From Melastoma dodecandrum (Eukaryota > Streptophyta > Magnoliopsida > Myrtales > Melastomataceae): DNA of 64,000 nucleotides. Below the pieces are notes generated by a model. The model did no database searches, had not been told where the DNA came from, and saw nothing but the letters and a program-made list of their open reading frames with translations. The DNA lies in the NCBI GenBank assembly GCA_029817715.1, contig JARUPY010000083.1, positions 2,666,001 to 2,730,000 of the forward strand, written 5' to 3'. A program made the translations under genes and the position numbers. Shown here piece after piece: positions 34,376-44,391 of this stretch; position 1 is the first letter of the stretch, and the number at the start of each line of letters is the position of its first letter.

Positions 34376-36451
34376 TCATCGTCCGTTCGGCGCTTCCTGA
34401 GCAGAATCCTCAGGCTCATCATCCTCCAGCTTCCATTTGCTCAGGCGCTCCGCTGCCTTCTCCACCTGTGTGTCGACAATAGAAAAACACTCATGGCTCG
34501 GCTGCTGTTCTGCTACGTGAAGCAGATTGTTGCAGACCAAAACTTATCTTACCTGTGCATCCCAGTTCGTCCTCCAGATTATGGTACCGAGGGCCAAGGT
34601 CTGAATTGCCACTCCGGTTATCATCCCAATCCAAATGCCCTGCCCATTCGTACAATTGCGTTAGATGTAACCAGAATGTGATGGTTCCGTATTCGGTGAT
34701 CTCGTAGAAGAAACGATTCGGATGACTAGATGTCGTACCTGGACATCCAAGTGCGCAACATATCCCAGTACAACACCTAAGGGAATACCTATCACATAAT
34801 AAGATCCAATGTTCACCCACGCGACCATGCCTTGTCGCCCACAGCCGACAGCCACGCCTGCATGGAACAGAAGATAAGAACTGGAAACTGAATGGAAAGC
34901 ACTGGGGACTCAGGAACACTCATAGTGGCAAGGCATTCGTACCAGAGAAAACTGGCTGGACGCTGTTCAGTAAGATTGTGAAAGCGAGAAGAACGGATAG
35001 GCTGGAAACCATTTCCACAACATCCTCATCGCTCGTGAAAACATAAGCAATTTCACGACCAAAGAATAGACACAAGATCCACAAGGTAACGCCTATGACT
35101 ATTGATGTTCCTAGTACAACCTTGACGGCGAAATGGGCGGCTTTCGCATTCCCTCGTCCCAGCTCGTTTGACACCCTCACACTTCACCAGAAAATGAACC
35201 CCAAGTCACAAAAGGAGTCTGAAATGCAATGAGGCTAACTGCCCAAACTTTCAGTTCATTAATCTAGTGTTACCTAACGCCAACTAGAAACCCGAGACAG
35301 ATCATGAATTCCCAAGCCGCAACGTTCAGGCTGAGAAAGGTAGAAACAGATTAATGAATCTGGAATTCAGCAATACAACAAAAAGTACACTGCAGGGACT
35401 TCAGCGAGATACCAGATTGAGAAGGCAGATATTGCGACTGAAGCATTCTTCATGTAGCCGGCGAGGAGGACCAAGATTGAATTGTACCACATCTCCAAGC
35501 TGGATGAGGAACAAAAGGTACAATGAAGCGGCAAACAATCAGTATTTGGTTGTCCAATCATCAATTTTTAACGAGCCTTACCAGAGCATAAATCCAGAGG
35601 AGACAGAAAGCTTTACGGCCGGCCATAAATCAGAAAATGCGGCGAATGTGAACCCCCTCCAAGTATCTGGACACCACCCTCCGAATAAATAAATAAGCTG
35701 GCCGATTAATATCGACCACACGGATATAATCAACGCGCCCATGGCACCGTGAATTCCACAGTTAAGGACGGAAACAAAGAGCCATGATAGGAATAGGTGG
35801 ACCACGAACAAGGCAGCGGAAAGCCATGCAACAATTCGGTTCTTCATCTGACACTGCAGGTACTGCTGGAGTGTAAGGTTGAAGGCCATAGAGTAGAGCA
35901 GGGGAATGAACCACGGGCCGAGTTGTCCGGCAGCTTCAGCTATCTCATCGTTCTCGTTAAACAGCTTCAGGATCGGTGTTCCAAGGAAAAAAACGGGGAG
36001 GAAGATGGTCGCCGTGACGAAATTGATGATCCATGATCGTTGTAAGTAAATGCCAAGCATATGGTACTGCTTGGCACCATACGCCTGTCCACACAATGTT
36101 TCAGTCGCACTCGACATGCCCATCTGCATGTTCACATAGGAAGAAACGATCATAAGCATTATCAATAAAATTATTGAAAACTTGAACAGAGCCGAAGGAA
36201 AAACAATTTTCTCGCACCAAGATCCCAAGCACGAATCGCACTCCCAGGATTAGCATGATTGCGTAGGCCGCGAGTTCTGTCGAGCCGAAGTGCCCGACAA
36301 ACGCTTGAGTCACCACAAGAATCCCAAAAGCAGTCACACGAGACAGAATAGCAGGGAATGTTATTCTCCATAACTTCTTCGATTCTTCCGATACCCTCCA
36401 CATCAGTCCCCCAACATCACACGCTTCAGATTCAAGTAGCCTTTCGTCCAT
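34376..36451 (-). CDS. MATE efflux transporter (DETOXIFICATION family), copy 2, intact
   Basis: Tandem paralogue of MATE1 with the same eight-exon structure: 36451-36218, 36123-35582, 35499-35413, 35330-35274, 35181-34943, 34857-34739, 34639-34553, 34465-34376. Every exon has the same length as in copy 1 except the last, which is 9 nt shorter. The total is 1455 nt, 484 aa, with no internal stop. Conserved blocks are [51 protein letters not shown] and [17 protein letters not shown]. An in-frame upstream ATG (36532) would add 27 residues, but copy 1 supports the start at 36451. A multipass membrane H+-coupled exporter is expected. Its upstream region is free of transposons, unlike copy 1. Confidence 0.93.
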
Positions 36452-37220
36452 TTGCAGTTCCCTTAAATCACCACACAAACAAGAATAAAAGTCGAAGTAT
36501 TGTTCTTTGGGGGCAGCTACTTGCAGATCCAAACCGTCTGAACGGAATCGACCACTTACAGAGCAAACTCTCAGTGTTCAACTAGAAGGATGATGAAGCA
36601 GAGCACTTACCTCTCTGCCAAGAATCTCGAAAAGTAACAGTCCCTGGGGGGCAGCAAAGGAAGCAGGGCTCGCAGCTAGCCTTTGTTTGACTATTACTGC
36701 CTGACCATTTACACTCTTCTTTCCTACTCCCAACTACCGGCTCGTCGGGAATCTGTTTTGGATCAAGTGATACAAATTAAAAAAATCAAACCTTTAATTA
36801 ATTAAGGCTCTGTTCAGTTCAGTAGCAGGGGAAGCGGGAGAAAAAAAAAACGAAGATAACACGCACCCCAAAAAAAACCCCACATATTTTTTTTTTAATT
36901 TTCTCGCCACCTCCATACCTTCCGTTCCTCTTCCACCGGATTCAAGGATGTTTTGGAAAGGGAAATTTTCTCTCATTTTCCCCTCGTTATCCCCGAAGTC
37001 AGTATCCGGGAAGTTCACCTGAAATTTCTCCGGATGTTACTTGGAACACATTATTTTTCCTCCTAAATTACAAACCCTAATTTTGTAAGAAAAAGAGAAT
37101 GACCATATTTCGAATTTTACCCAAGATGAATGTCTCACAGATGGCCGGCTGGGGAGTCCCGTCCCCCCCCTTCAGCTTTGACTCTATCGAACGTCAAGTT
37201 CGGACAGCAAACCCCAGCTT
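36452..37220. other. Intergenic region upstream of MATE2
   Basis: Promoter and leader of MATE2 plus the 3' flank of OXLD1. It represents the pre-insertion state of unit 1: 36452-36780 matches 3974-4338, 36990-37158 matches 23390-23559, and the MULE empty site CCGTCCCCC is at 37159-37167. An A-rich tract lies at 36840-36900. No TATA box could be assigned with confidence. Confidence 0.6.
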
Positions 37221-37706
37221 TCATGATGTTCCAGAGCTTTCACCTCTTGGATCGATTGGTGTGGTCGTTGGATCCAGAGCTCCCCAGATGTCCTCATAAG
37301 CCTTAAGCTCGTCCTGATACACGTCCCAGACGCACCTCACGCAGCCGCTGCCACAACAATCTCCAGGCTCCGGCATCTCCGGGGGCTGGGGGATATGCAG
37401 CCTGCCCTCTCCCTTCTCCTTCTCCTTATCTTCCCCTTCCTTTCCCGAGCCGACGGGCGGATTTGAATCTCTATTCGCGGCCCTGAGTTCCCGATTTACC
37501 GTGACGGGAACGGGACCTCTCGACAGCAGATCCCGAAGGAGGGACCTTGCCACGATGGAGTTTCGATGAGAAATCGACATGGCGGGGGTATCGACCCGGG
37601 GGAGCGGGCTGACGAGGCTTCGGCTTTGATCGGCCGACGGAGATGACTGGGACGTTGTCGGGAGGAGGCGATGGTTTAGCTTCCCTGCTATTGGCTGCGT
37701 TGCCAT
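37221..37706 (-). CDS. OXLD1-like (UPF0651 / oxidoreductase-like domain) protein, intact
   Basis: 161 residues, single exon, start at the ATG at 37706 (MATQPIAGKLNHRLLPTT). The N-terminal half is Ser/Arg-rich and could be a mitochondrial transit peptide (inference). A Lys/Glu-rich linker (KEGEDKEKEKGEG) leads to the conserved oxidoreductase-like N-terminal domain: HIPQPPEMPEPGDCCGSGCV, then RCVWDVYQDELKAYED. The four cysteines in CCGSGCVRC are the family hallmark. Homologues are small mitochondrial or organellar proteins of unknown activity. The gene is on the same strand as MATE2 and 770 bp from it. Its own upstream region holds a TIR element and then the divergent MATE3. Confidence 0.85.
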   Translation of the reverse strand: MATQPIAGKLNHRLLPTTSQSSPSADQSRSLVSPLPRVDTPAMSISHRNSIVARSLLRDLLSRGPVPVTVNRELRAANRDSNPPVGSGKEGEDKEKEKGEGRLHIPQPPEMPEPGDCCGSGCVRCVWDVYQDELKAYEDIWGALDPTTTPIDPRGESSGTS

Positions 37707-37791
37707 CAATATTCTATTCCGCCTTTCATGGCCTGCCAGCTAATCCTTTAAAAAATGAAAATTTGACTCGAATGTTCCTTATTTTAATATA

Positions 37792-38457
37792 TGGCCAAAT
37801 TATCAATTCTAGCATGAACTTTTTGTCCGTTTTTTCGATCTACCCAAAACTTTCAATAATATCATCAGCTAGCCTCACGTTTGTCCGTTATCTAAAAAAT
37901 AAGTTCCGTCCACCCGACCCTCGAACGAAATCTGACGTGACGAGGACGTGTCGTTTAACCGCCGTTTATCAGCTGACATGGCATACACGTGGTACCCACG
38001 TGTAGCCACGTCGGAAATCGAAAGGCCTAACTCCCCAAATCGCCCAAATCGCCCCCAAATCCATTTACCCTTTACCCTAATTCCACCTCCAAATCAGCAG
38101 CAGCCCCTCCCTCGTCGAATCGCCTCTAAATCGAAAGCCCTACTCCCGTTCGCAGCAGCCCCCTTCCCCGCCTCAGTAACAGCACCCTTCCCCGCCTCAG
38201 CAACCCCTTTAATTTGGGAAATCGAAAATGGGAAAAAGAATTTAGGGTTTTCAATTTGCCATGTTAGCTGATAAACAGCGGTTAAACGGCATCAAGGGAC
38301 ACGTCCTCGCCATGTCAGATTCCGTCCGAGGCTCGGGTGGACGGAGGTTATTTTTGAGATAACGGGCAAACGTGAGGCTAGCTGATGATATTATTGAAAG
38401 TTTTGGGTATATTAGAAAAACGGGCCAAAGTTTAGGGTAGAATTGATAATTTGGTCA
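37792..38457. mobile_element. Non-autonomous TIR element between OXLD1 and MATE3
   Basis: About 666 bp with roughly 190-bp terminal inverted repeats: 37792-37984 against the reverse complement of about 38257-38457. The arms share CCAAATTATCAATTCTA, ACCCAAAACTTTCAATAATA and TCATCAGCTAGCCTCACGTT. The centre (about 270 bp) encodes nothing convincing and contains an inverted CACGTG pair at about 37986-38001. Long TIRs suggest MULE ancestry, but a 9-bp target duplication could not be fixed in the AT-rich flanks. Confidence 0.8.
37985..38004. promoter_or_regulatory. Inverted pair of G-box motifs
   Basis: ACACGTGG and CCACGTGT in inverted orientation, followed by a CCACGTCG. CACGTG is the binding core of plant bHLH/bZIP factors. 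They lie in the shared upstream region of OXLD1 and MATE3, inside the TIR element. Regulatory activity is inference. Confidence 0.4.
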
Positions 38458-38759
38458 AAATATAATTAATAATCATATGAAGAATGGGCATGGATATGGC
38501 CTAAAATATTGGCCCAAAAGCTCTATAACCAACTTATGGGCCTAGCTCTATAACCAACTTATGGGCTTCCAGGCCCATAATTGGGGCATGCTCTGCTTTA
38601 AGGCGTCATGAAGAGGTCTTGGCTTAATAAATTTTGCAACATCATGAAGAGAAACAATTTAGAAACGCTTTTAGGACATACTTTTAACCGTTCGCTTGCA
38701 GTTTTTGTTGAAATTTAGCACTCTTTGTGCCTTTTTCTTTTGCTAGGATTCGGTCCAGG

Positions 38760-40869
38760 ATGAGACGGAAAGCCGAAGCCGAATCGCTCTTGCCTCTCGA
38801 CGCTGAACTGTGGGACAATCCCCGGTGAGCTGATCAGCAGGTAACTTGCACAGGCTCATCCGAGGGTGTTTATAAACGTTGTTTCGTTTTCTTCCTCAGT
38901 CTTGTGGAGACCACAACATTGAGGGAGATGATTAGGGAGGAATTGAAGAAGATGTGGAGGGTTACCTTCCCCGCTATCCTCTCCGAGTTTGTTCCCATGG
39001 GATCTTTATCGTCACCCAGGCGTTTGTCGGGCATATCAGCTCGACTGGACTCGCTGCATATGCTCTGCTTCAAATTCTTGGGTTTCGATTTGTGATCGGT
39101 ATAATGGTAGGCATGTCGAGTGCGACTCGGACATTATGTGGACAAGCGTTCGGTGCCAAGCAGTACCACATGCTAGGCATTTACTTGCAACGCTCGTGGG
39201 TTGTTAATCTCGTCGTGGCGACAGCCTTAGTCCCCATGTTTCTATTTGCGAGGCAAATCTTTGTGCTACTCGGCGAGGATGATGACATAGTGGAAGCAGT
39301 CGGTTACATTGCTCCATGGTTTATCCCCATAATCTACTTTACAGTGTTTAGCTTAACATTCCAGCAGTTCTTGCAATCTCAGTCGAAGAATCGAATAGTC
39401 GGGTTCCTCTCAGGATCCTTACTCGTGATTCACCTGTTCTTGACGTGGCTTTTCGTGTCAGTACTAGATCAGGGGATCCCAGGTGCAATGAGCGCAATCA
39501 TAATATCCACTTGGTCAATAGTAATTGGGGAGTTCGTTTACGTCTTCGGGGGATGGTGTCCGAACACTTGGAAAGGCTTTACGGCCGCAGCTTTTGCCGA
39601 CTTATGGCCAGTAATAAAGCTCTCAATATCCTCCGGCATAATGCTATGGTGAAACACCTGTTCCGTCTGATCTTATCTATCCTCGTACCGTGTCTTCGCT
39701 AATTCATTTGAACTCTCAGCTTAGAGCTATGGTATAATGCTGTATTGGTCCTTCTGGCAAGCTACGTGCAGAATGCTTCTGTCGCGATATCCGCATTCTC
39801 GATCTGGTATGGAGTTAAATGATTTGGGATATTATCTTCTCTTGATTATATTTCGCCATAGATGCTGAATTATTTTCAATGTGGTGCCGTCAGCCTTAGC
39901 ATTGCTTCCTGGGAATTCATGATTTGCCTCGGGTTTCTAACCGGCGCCAGGTAAAGTATTTTCAGCAGCGGAACTGCATCCTCCACCTTTTGCCAAATAA
40001 CTTTGTGCATGTTGCGATTGGTCGAACAGTGTGAGGGTGTCGAATGAGTTGGGAAGAGGGAACTATAGAGCAGCACGTTTCGCCATCAAGGTCAATTTGG
40101 GAACCTCAATCAGCATTGGACTCTTCTTCTGGATTCTCTGCCTCGTCCTTGGACAGAGAGTCGCTTATTTATTCACGGGCGACAAACACGTGGTCGGAGA
40201 GGTTTCTAACCTCGTTGTCCTTCTGGCCTTCACTGTACTTCTAAACAGTGTTCAGCCGGTACTCTCGGGTATGTGACACACCAATGACTCGCCATTTTAT
40301 CCTTTCATGAAATGTGTGCGCTACATTGCCCTTCTTCTCCTCACAGGAGTCGCGATAGGCTCAGGAAGACAGGGTATGGTTGCATGGCTGAATGTTGTAT
40401 CGTATTACATTGTTGGAGTTCCTGTGGGAGTTGGATTTGCATACATAGCCGGTTTCGGAGTCAAGGTAATGGGGGCACAGCTTAAGTTTCAAGTTTATCG
40501 GGTAAGGACAACATCGAACTTGTATTGTTGTCTTGACAGGGCATTTGGATTGGCATGCTGATTGGATCTACGATGCAGACTATCTGGCTGGGTACCGTGA
40601 TTTGGAGGACTAATTGGGAGGAGCAGGTGAGAGGGCAGGTGATTTTCTGAAGTGTTATTGACAGACGAGTAAGATAATAATCATAAACGATCCACCATGC
40701 AGGTTGAGAAAGCATCGGAACGATGAATACTTGGTTGATAAGAAAGACAGAGGAGATGGCCAATGGGTCTACGACACAATCGCTCGGTGGCTCGAATGAA
40801 GAGCAGAAACCAGTTCCGTTGCTAATCAATTCTGCTTCAAAATCTTCAGCTGGACAGCAGATCATTTAG
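38760..40869 (+). pseudogene. MATE transporter, copy 3, diverged and frameshifted
   Basis: Exons: 38760-38824, 38900-39648, 39720-39806, 39894-39950, 40030-40268, 40347-40465, 40540-40626 and from 40703. The 87, 57, 239, 119 and 87-nt exons have exactly the lengths of MATE1/2. Recognisable blocks are [38 protein letters not shown] and [17 protein letters not shown]. Two 1-nt losses break it: one near 38981-38990 in the first membrane segment (frame ..PAILS to RVCSHGIF), and one after VEKASER that makes TGA at 40724-40726, beyond which the old frame runs on to TAG at 40867-40869. The first lesion would abolish the protein. Unlike copies 1 and 2, an additional intron interrupts the N-terminus. 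A sequencing error cannot be excluded. Confidence 0.82.
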
Positions 40870-40941
40870 TACTTATAATCGAAAATTCTTGGGCGATTTG
40901 ATTTGAACCTTTTGCCTGCGTTTCTAGTTGAATGAATACTG

Positions 40942-41420
40942 TTAAAATTGCTGGGACTGGCACCGGAGGGGGAATCGCACATCTTTTAGGTATATAGCGC
41001 CCTGGAAGTATAGGAAAGTAGGACTACTATCGTAGCTGGAGGAATCCCGGCCTAGTGCCAACCATGAGCCGGTGGGGAGCAATGATGTCTTTGTCGATGT
41101 TGGCCACCGTATGAGGTACCTGCTAAAGTCTGCCCAAATGAACAATGCCGGCCACAGCTTCATCCTCGCTTTCAGCGTTCTGTTAGGATGGTGTGCCATG
41201 ATTATGTGGTCTCTTTCGCTGGTTCTCTTCCATGGCTCTTGAGCTGTCAAGTACTTCACCAGCTTGTCTTGCTGAAGATTGTTCATACTCTTCTTCTGGT
41301 GCGGGTTCACCTTTGAATACCAGTTGTAACTCGAAGACGAGAAGAACGGGATAAAACATCACGTCAGCCCACTAGCATTGTGGACCCTGATCGGCTACGA
41401 CTGTCTGTGGAACTAACAAT
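40942..41420 (-). pseudogene. GT47 exostosin-family (ARAD-like arabinosyltransferase) gene fragment
   Basis: On the minus strand a block reads FFSSSSYNWYSKVNPHQKKS, NNLQQDKLVKYLTAQEPWKR, DHIIMAHHPNRTLKARMKLW and PALFIWADFSRY, then YDSSPTFLYFQGAIYLKD. The order and spacing are those of plant GT47 proteins of the ARAD1/ARAD2 type, Golgi glycosyltransferases acting on pectic arabinan. Frameshifts occur near 41345 and twice around 41060-41110, and both the N-terminal and C-terminal parts of the gene are absent. It is therefore a dead fragment, perhaps a remnant of a duplicated gene. Confidence 0.75.
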
Positions 41421-42711
41421 TTCTGACAACAGCAGGTCTAGCATAAGCCAGAATCCTATGCTGTGTTGCAAGTTCAGTCAGCCAGGGTAGCGTGGGATTT
41501 TCGTGCGGATGTCAGGCCAGACCTTTTTCCGTTCTGTTTTCCAATCCAGTAGTCCGAAATGGAAATCTGGGGGCAAGTCATACAGATACAGATACCCTCA
41601 GGACCTCACTATTACCCGCGCGATCGCATCTTGCGCTTGTCGGTTCTTTGTCTAGAACCTGCCATCTCCTCCCTCGTCACCGTCCATAAGAATTTCCCTG
41701 TTCTTTGTCGACAGGTCTCATCCACAGTTCGGTTCCAGGAACCATAACCGCCATCTTCAATGGTAGCCTTGGTATTAGGCCGAACCCAACCGGCAGATGA
41801 CAGCACAAATTTGTTGTGTCCGATCATGGACAAACAGAAAGGATTTCTGGACCAAAATTTGTTGTGTCCGATCACTTTTTTGGCCATATTGAAAGGAGAC
41901 TCCCTCACCAAGGAATGGAATCATCTCAGATTGTCATAGCCAAGCTTCATTGAAAGGGCAGAAGCCAGAAAAAGGGAATGCCGGTTAAGATTGTCCAGGG
42001 GGAGAGTCCACGTGGCGTGCAGAGGGTCGATGAGAACTAGAATAGGGAAGAGGAAGAATACCAAAGCAATCTACTGTTTCTCCCCTCTAAAGTTAGGAGT
42101 ACCATGGCCCGGTGATTAAGACTAAGAGGGACATTAATTAGTATGTCCAAAAGATTACTTTTAAACTTTTTCACGGAACCCCAACAGCGGAAGACTTAAC
42201 CTCATGAAATATTTGTGAGGTTTTTATTTGCTGCAGAGGCTATTGAACAGAACCCGAAGTGATTTGTCATATAAGTCGTCAATTAAACCAATGGAATGAT
42301 TTTTGACAACTTTCAAAATCTTAGAGGTTCAGGTTTAAACTGATATGGGAACAGAAGTAGTGTAGCACAACCTGCAGTAACTCGTGAGTCAACTTTCTGT
42401 ATCTGCGCGGTTAACCTTTTGTTTGCGGCTTCTGTACGATTAATACTTATGAAATAGTTAGCAAACAAAAGTAAAAGAGACACGATTTTGTAGTGGTTCG
42501 GTAGAGATCACCTACGTCCACTCTCATCCAAAATGTAGGGTGTTTATTACTAGTCAGAACGTATTAGTGATGTAGAAGGTGATACAAGATTAACCTTCTA
42601 TAGCACATGCACTCGAAGGTACTACACTTTTACAAGTTTACAAGTTAGCGTCGGTTTGCACGAGGTAGCGTGACTAACAATGGTAACTAAGTGTTTGGAC
42701 GTTGGCTCCTC

Positions 42712-42866
42712 TCGGCTCCTCATCGAGTAATCCATTGACTACTCGTCAAGCATGCACAGCAACCTGCTGCGACTTCCCCCCACCTCCTCACTGAGTAATC
42801 CCTTGGCTCCTCACCAAGAATGCTTCACTCCTTATGAAGACTTTCCCCCGGTTCCTCGTTGAGTAG
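42712..42866. repeat. Degenerate about 70-bp tandem repeat
   Basis: Three related blocks beginning CGGCTCCTCATCGAGTA, CACCTCCTCACTGAGTA and CGGTTCCTCGTTGAGTA, each followed by a CTCC/TCACC..AAGCATGC-like stretch. Probably part of an old LTR. Confidence 0.5.
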
Positions 42867-43904
42867 ACGTTCCTGCACACAACCACAACTAGTTAAAGAA
42901 CCAGGTCAATCCCCCATCTTCTGTGCTCCTAGAGTACTAGCATTTACTTCAATCGCTGGACGTTGGCTCCTACACATCCAGCAATCCTCCCCCGGATCCT
43001 ATTGCACGCCCCTCCAACACTATCCACAGCCTCCAACCAAAGTCCGTCATGCCCCTCGAGTCACTCTTCCAGAAGCATCACCGACGATACTGCCTTCTGT
43101 AACTCATGTTCCTCCCGTGGTGCGGCAAGAAAACAAACGACACACTCAAAGCAAAATCAACTATTCTACTCTGATGTATCCCCTCACTAACTCTGATAAT
43201 AATATCGAGTTCATCTATTTGTAACTAATCAAATAAATCTAAATTAGGCTAATATTTTACGGGACGTCGTGCTGTAGATGAAAAGAATCTTGCTACAAAT
43301 CAAGGGATGTAATTTGTTAGCGTATTAATCATATTAATAACATATAATTGCTTCCAAATTGCGGCAGCATTATGTCTTACTGTTAGAAATCAATCAAAAA
43401 TTAATTGATTTCGTCTTAGCAAGTAACAGATGGTCTGAAGGTTCTGGAGACGTGTAACATCCTATAAAAAGAAATAATCGTTGATCTATTTCCTAATCTA
43501 GTTGATTTCGTCCAAATGTGATTACAGATGTTCTGTTCCTCAACATTATCACTGGTGAAAAGTTGAAAGAGTTTCGTCCATATCAAAATACAAATAAATG
43601 TGGATGCTCATTAACCTAGAAAAGGTCATTATCGATCCTTGGTGAGAAATATATTATTTTCAAAATGGGAAAATATGATCACATCATTTCTTCTCTAAGA
43701 AATCTAGTTAATGAGATAATATATGATTAACAATATTTAAAAGAATATTCTCTTTTATATTATCTATTATTAATTAATGAATTAGATAAATAAAAAATAT
43801 ATTTTGGAAATAAATTTTCATATTTACCCAAGTACTTAGTCCTTTGAATTGAAAAAATAATTTAACACATTATTCCTTTAATTAAGGTAATGAGATCCTT
43901 ACGG

Positions 43905-44045
43905 CAACTTTCTGTAGCGTACAACACGAGCTTCTATAGATTACATTAGCACGGATGTAATGTACAACACATGTTTCTATAGAGTACAGAGGCAAGGCAC
44001 GTGACACAATCTTCTATAGAATACAAAAGCAAGATTCTATATGGT
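43905..44045. repeat. TTCTATAGA-centred tandem repeat
   Basis: Four diverged units of about 45 bp, each with GTACAACAC or CACAATC followed by TTCTATAGAxTACA. Confidence 0.6.
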
Positions 44046-44391
44046 TAATCTATCAAAACCATATTAGCATACCACTATCAAACAAGACTCCATCGCCTAC
44101 TTAAACTGGTACCACGAAAATGTCGCGTTTAAGGTGATAAAGGGCATAGCCATGGGAAGCACTCCATGGATAAAGAACCGCTTATTTCGTCAGGCCAGGA
44201 GTCACAATCATTCAACTTCGAATTAGAATGTGGCTGCAAAGGACTGATGCCGAGGATGCAAACCCTTTGGATGAACTGCTCTTTTTCTGTGAAAGATTTT
44301 TCATACAATTATCTCAATATCATCCAATGCAAAACGAATGACTCTATGTGAGAAGACAATCGACCACACAATGAGATGGCAACATCAGCCA

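Larger units (their letters stand above)
41430..44391. other. Intergenic, repeat-derived
   Basis: No intact gene seen. Holds: a direct repeat of AATTTGTTGTGTCCGATCA at about 41807 and 41855; a segment at 42455-42640 with the GTGGTTCGGTAGAGATCACC motif common near plant LTR termini; a degenerate tandem repeat at 42712-42866; AT-rich DNA at 43650-43870; and a short tandem repeat at 43905-44045. The 3' untranslated region of the BODYGUARD-like gene should fall within about 44100-44391. Confidence 0.5.
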
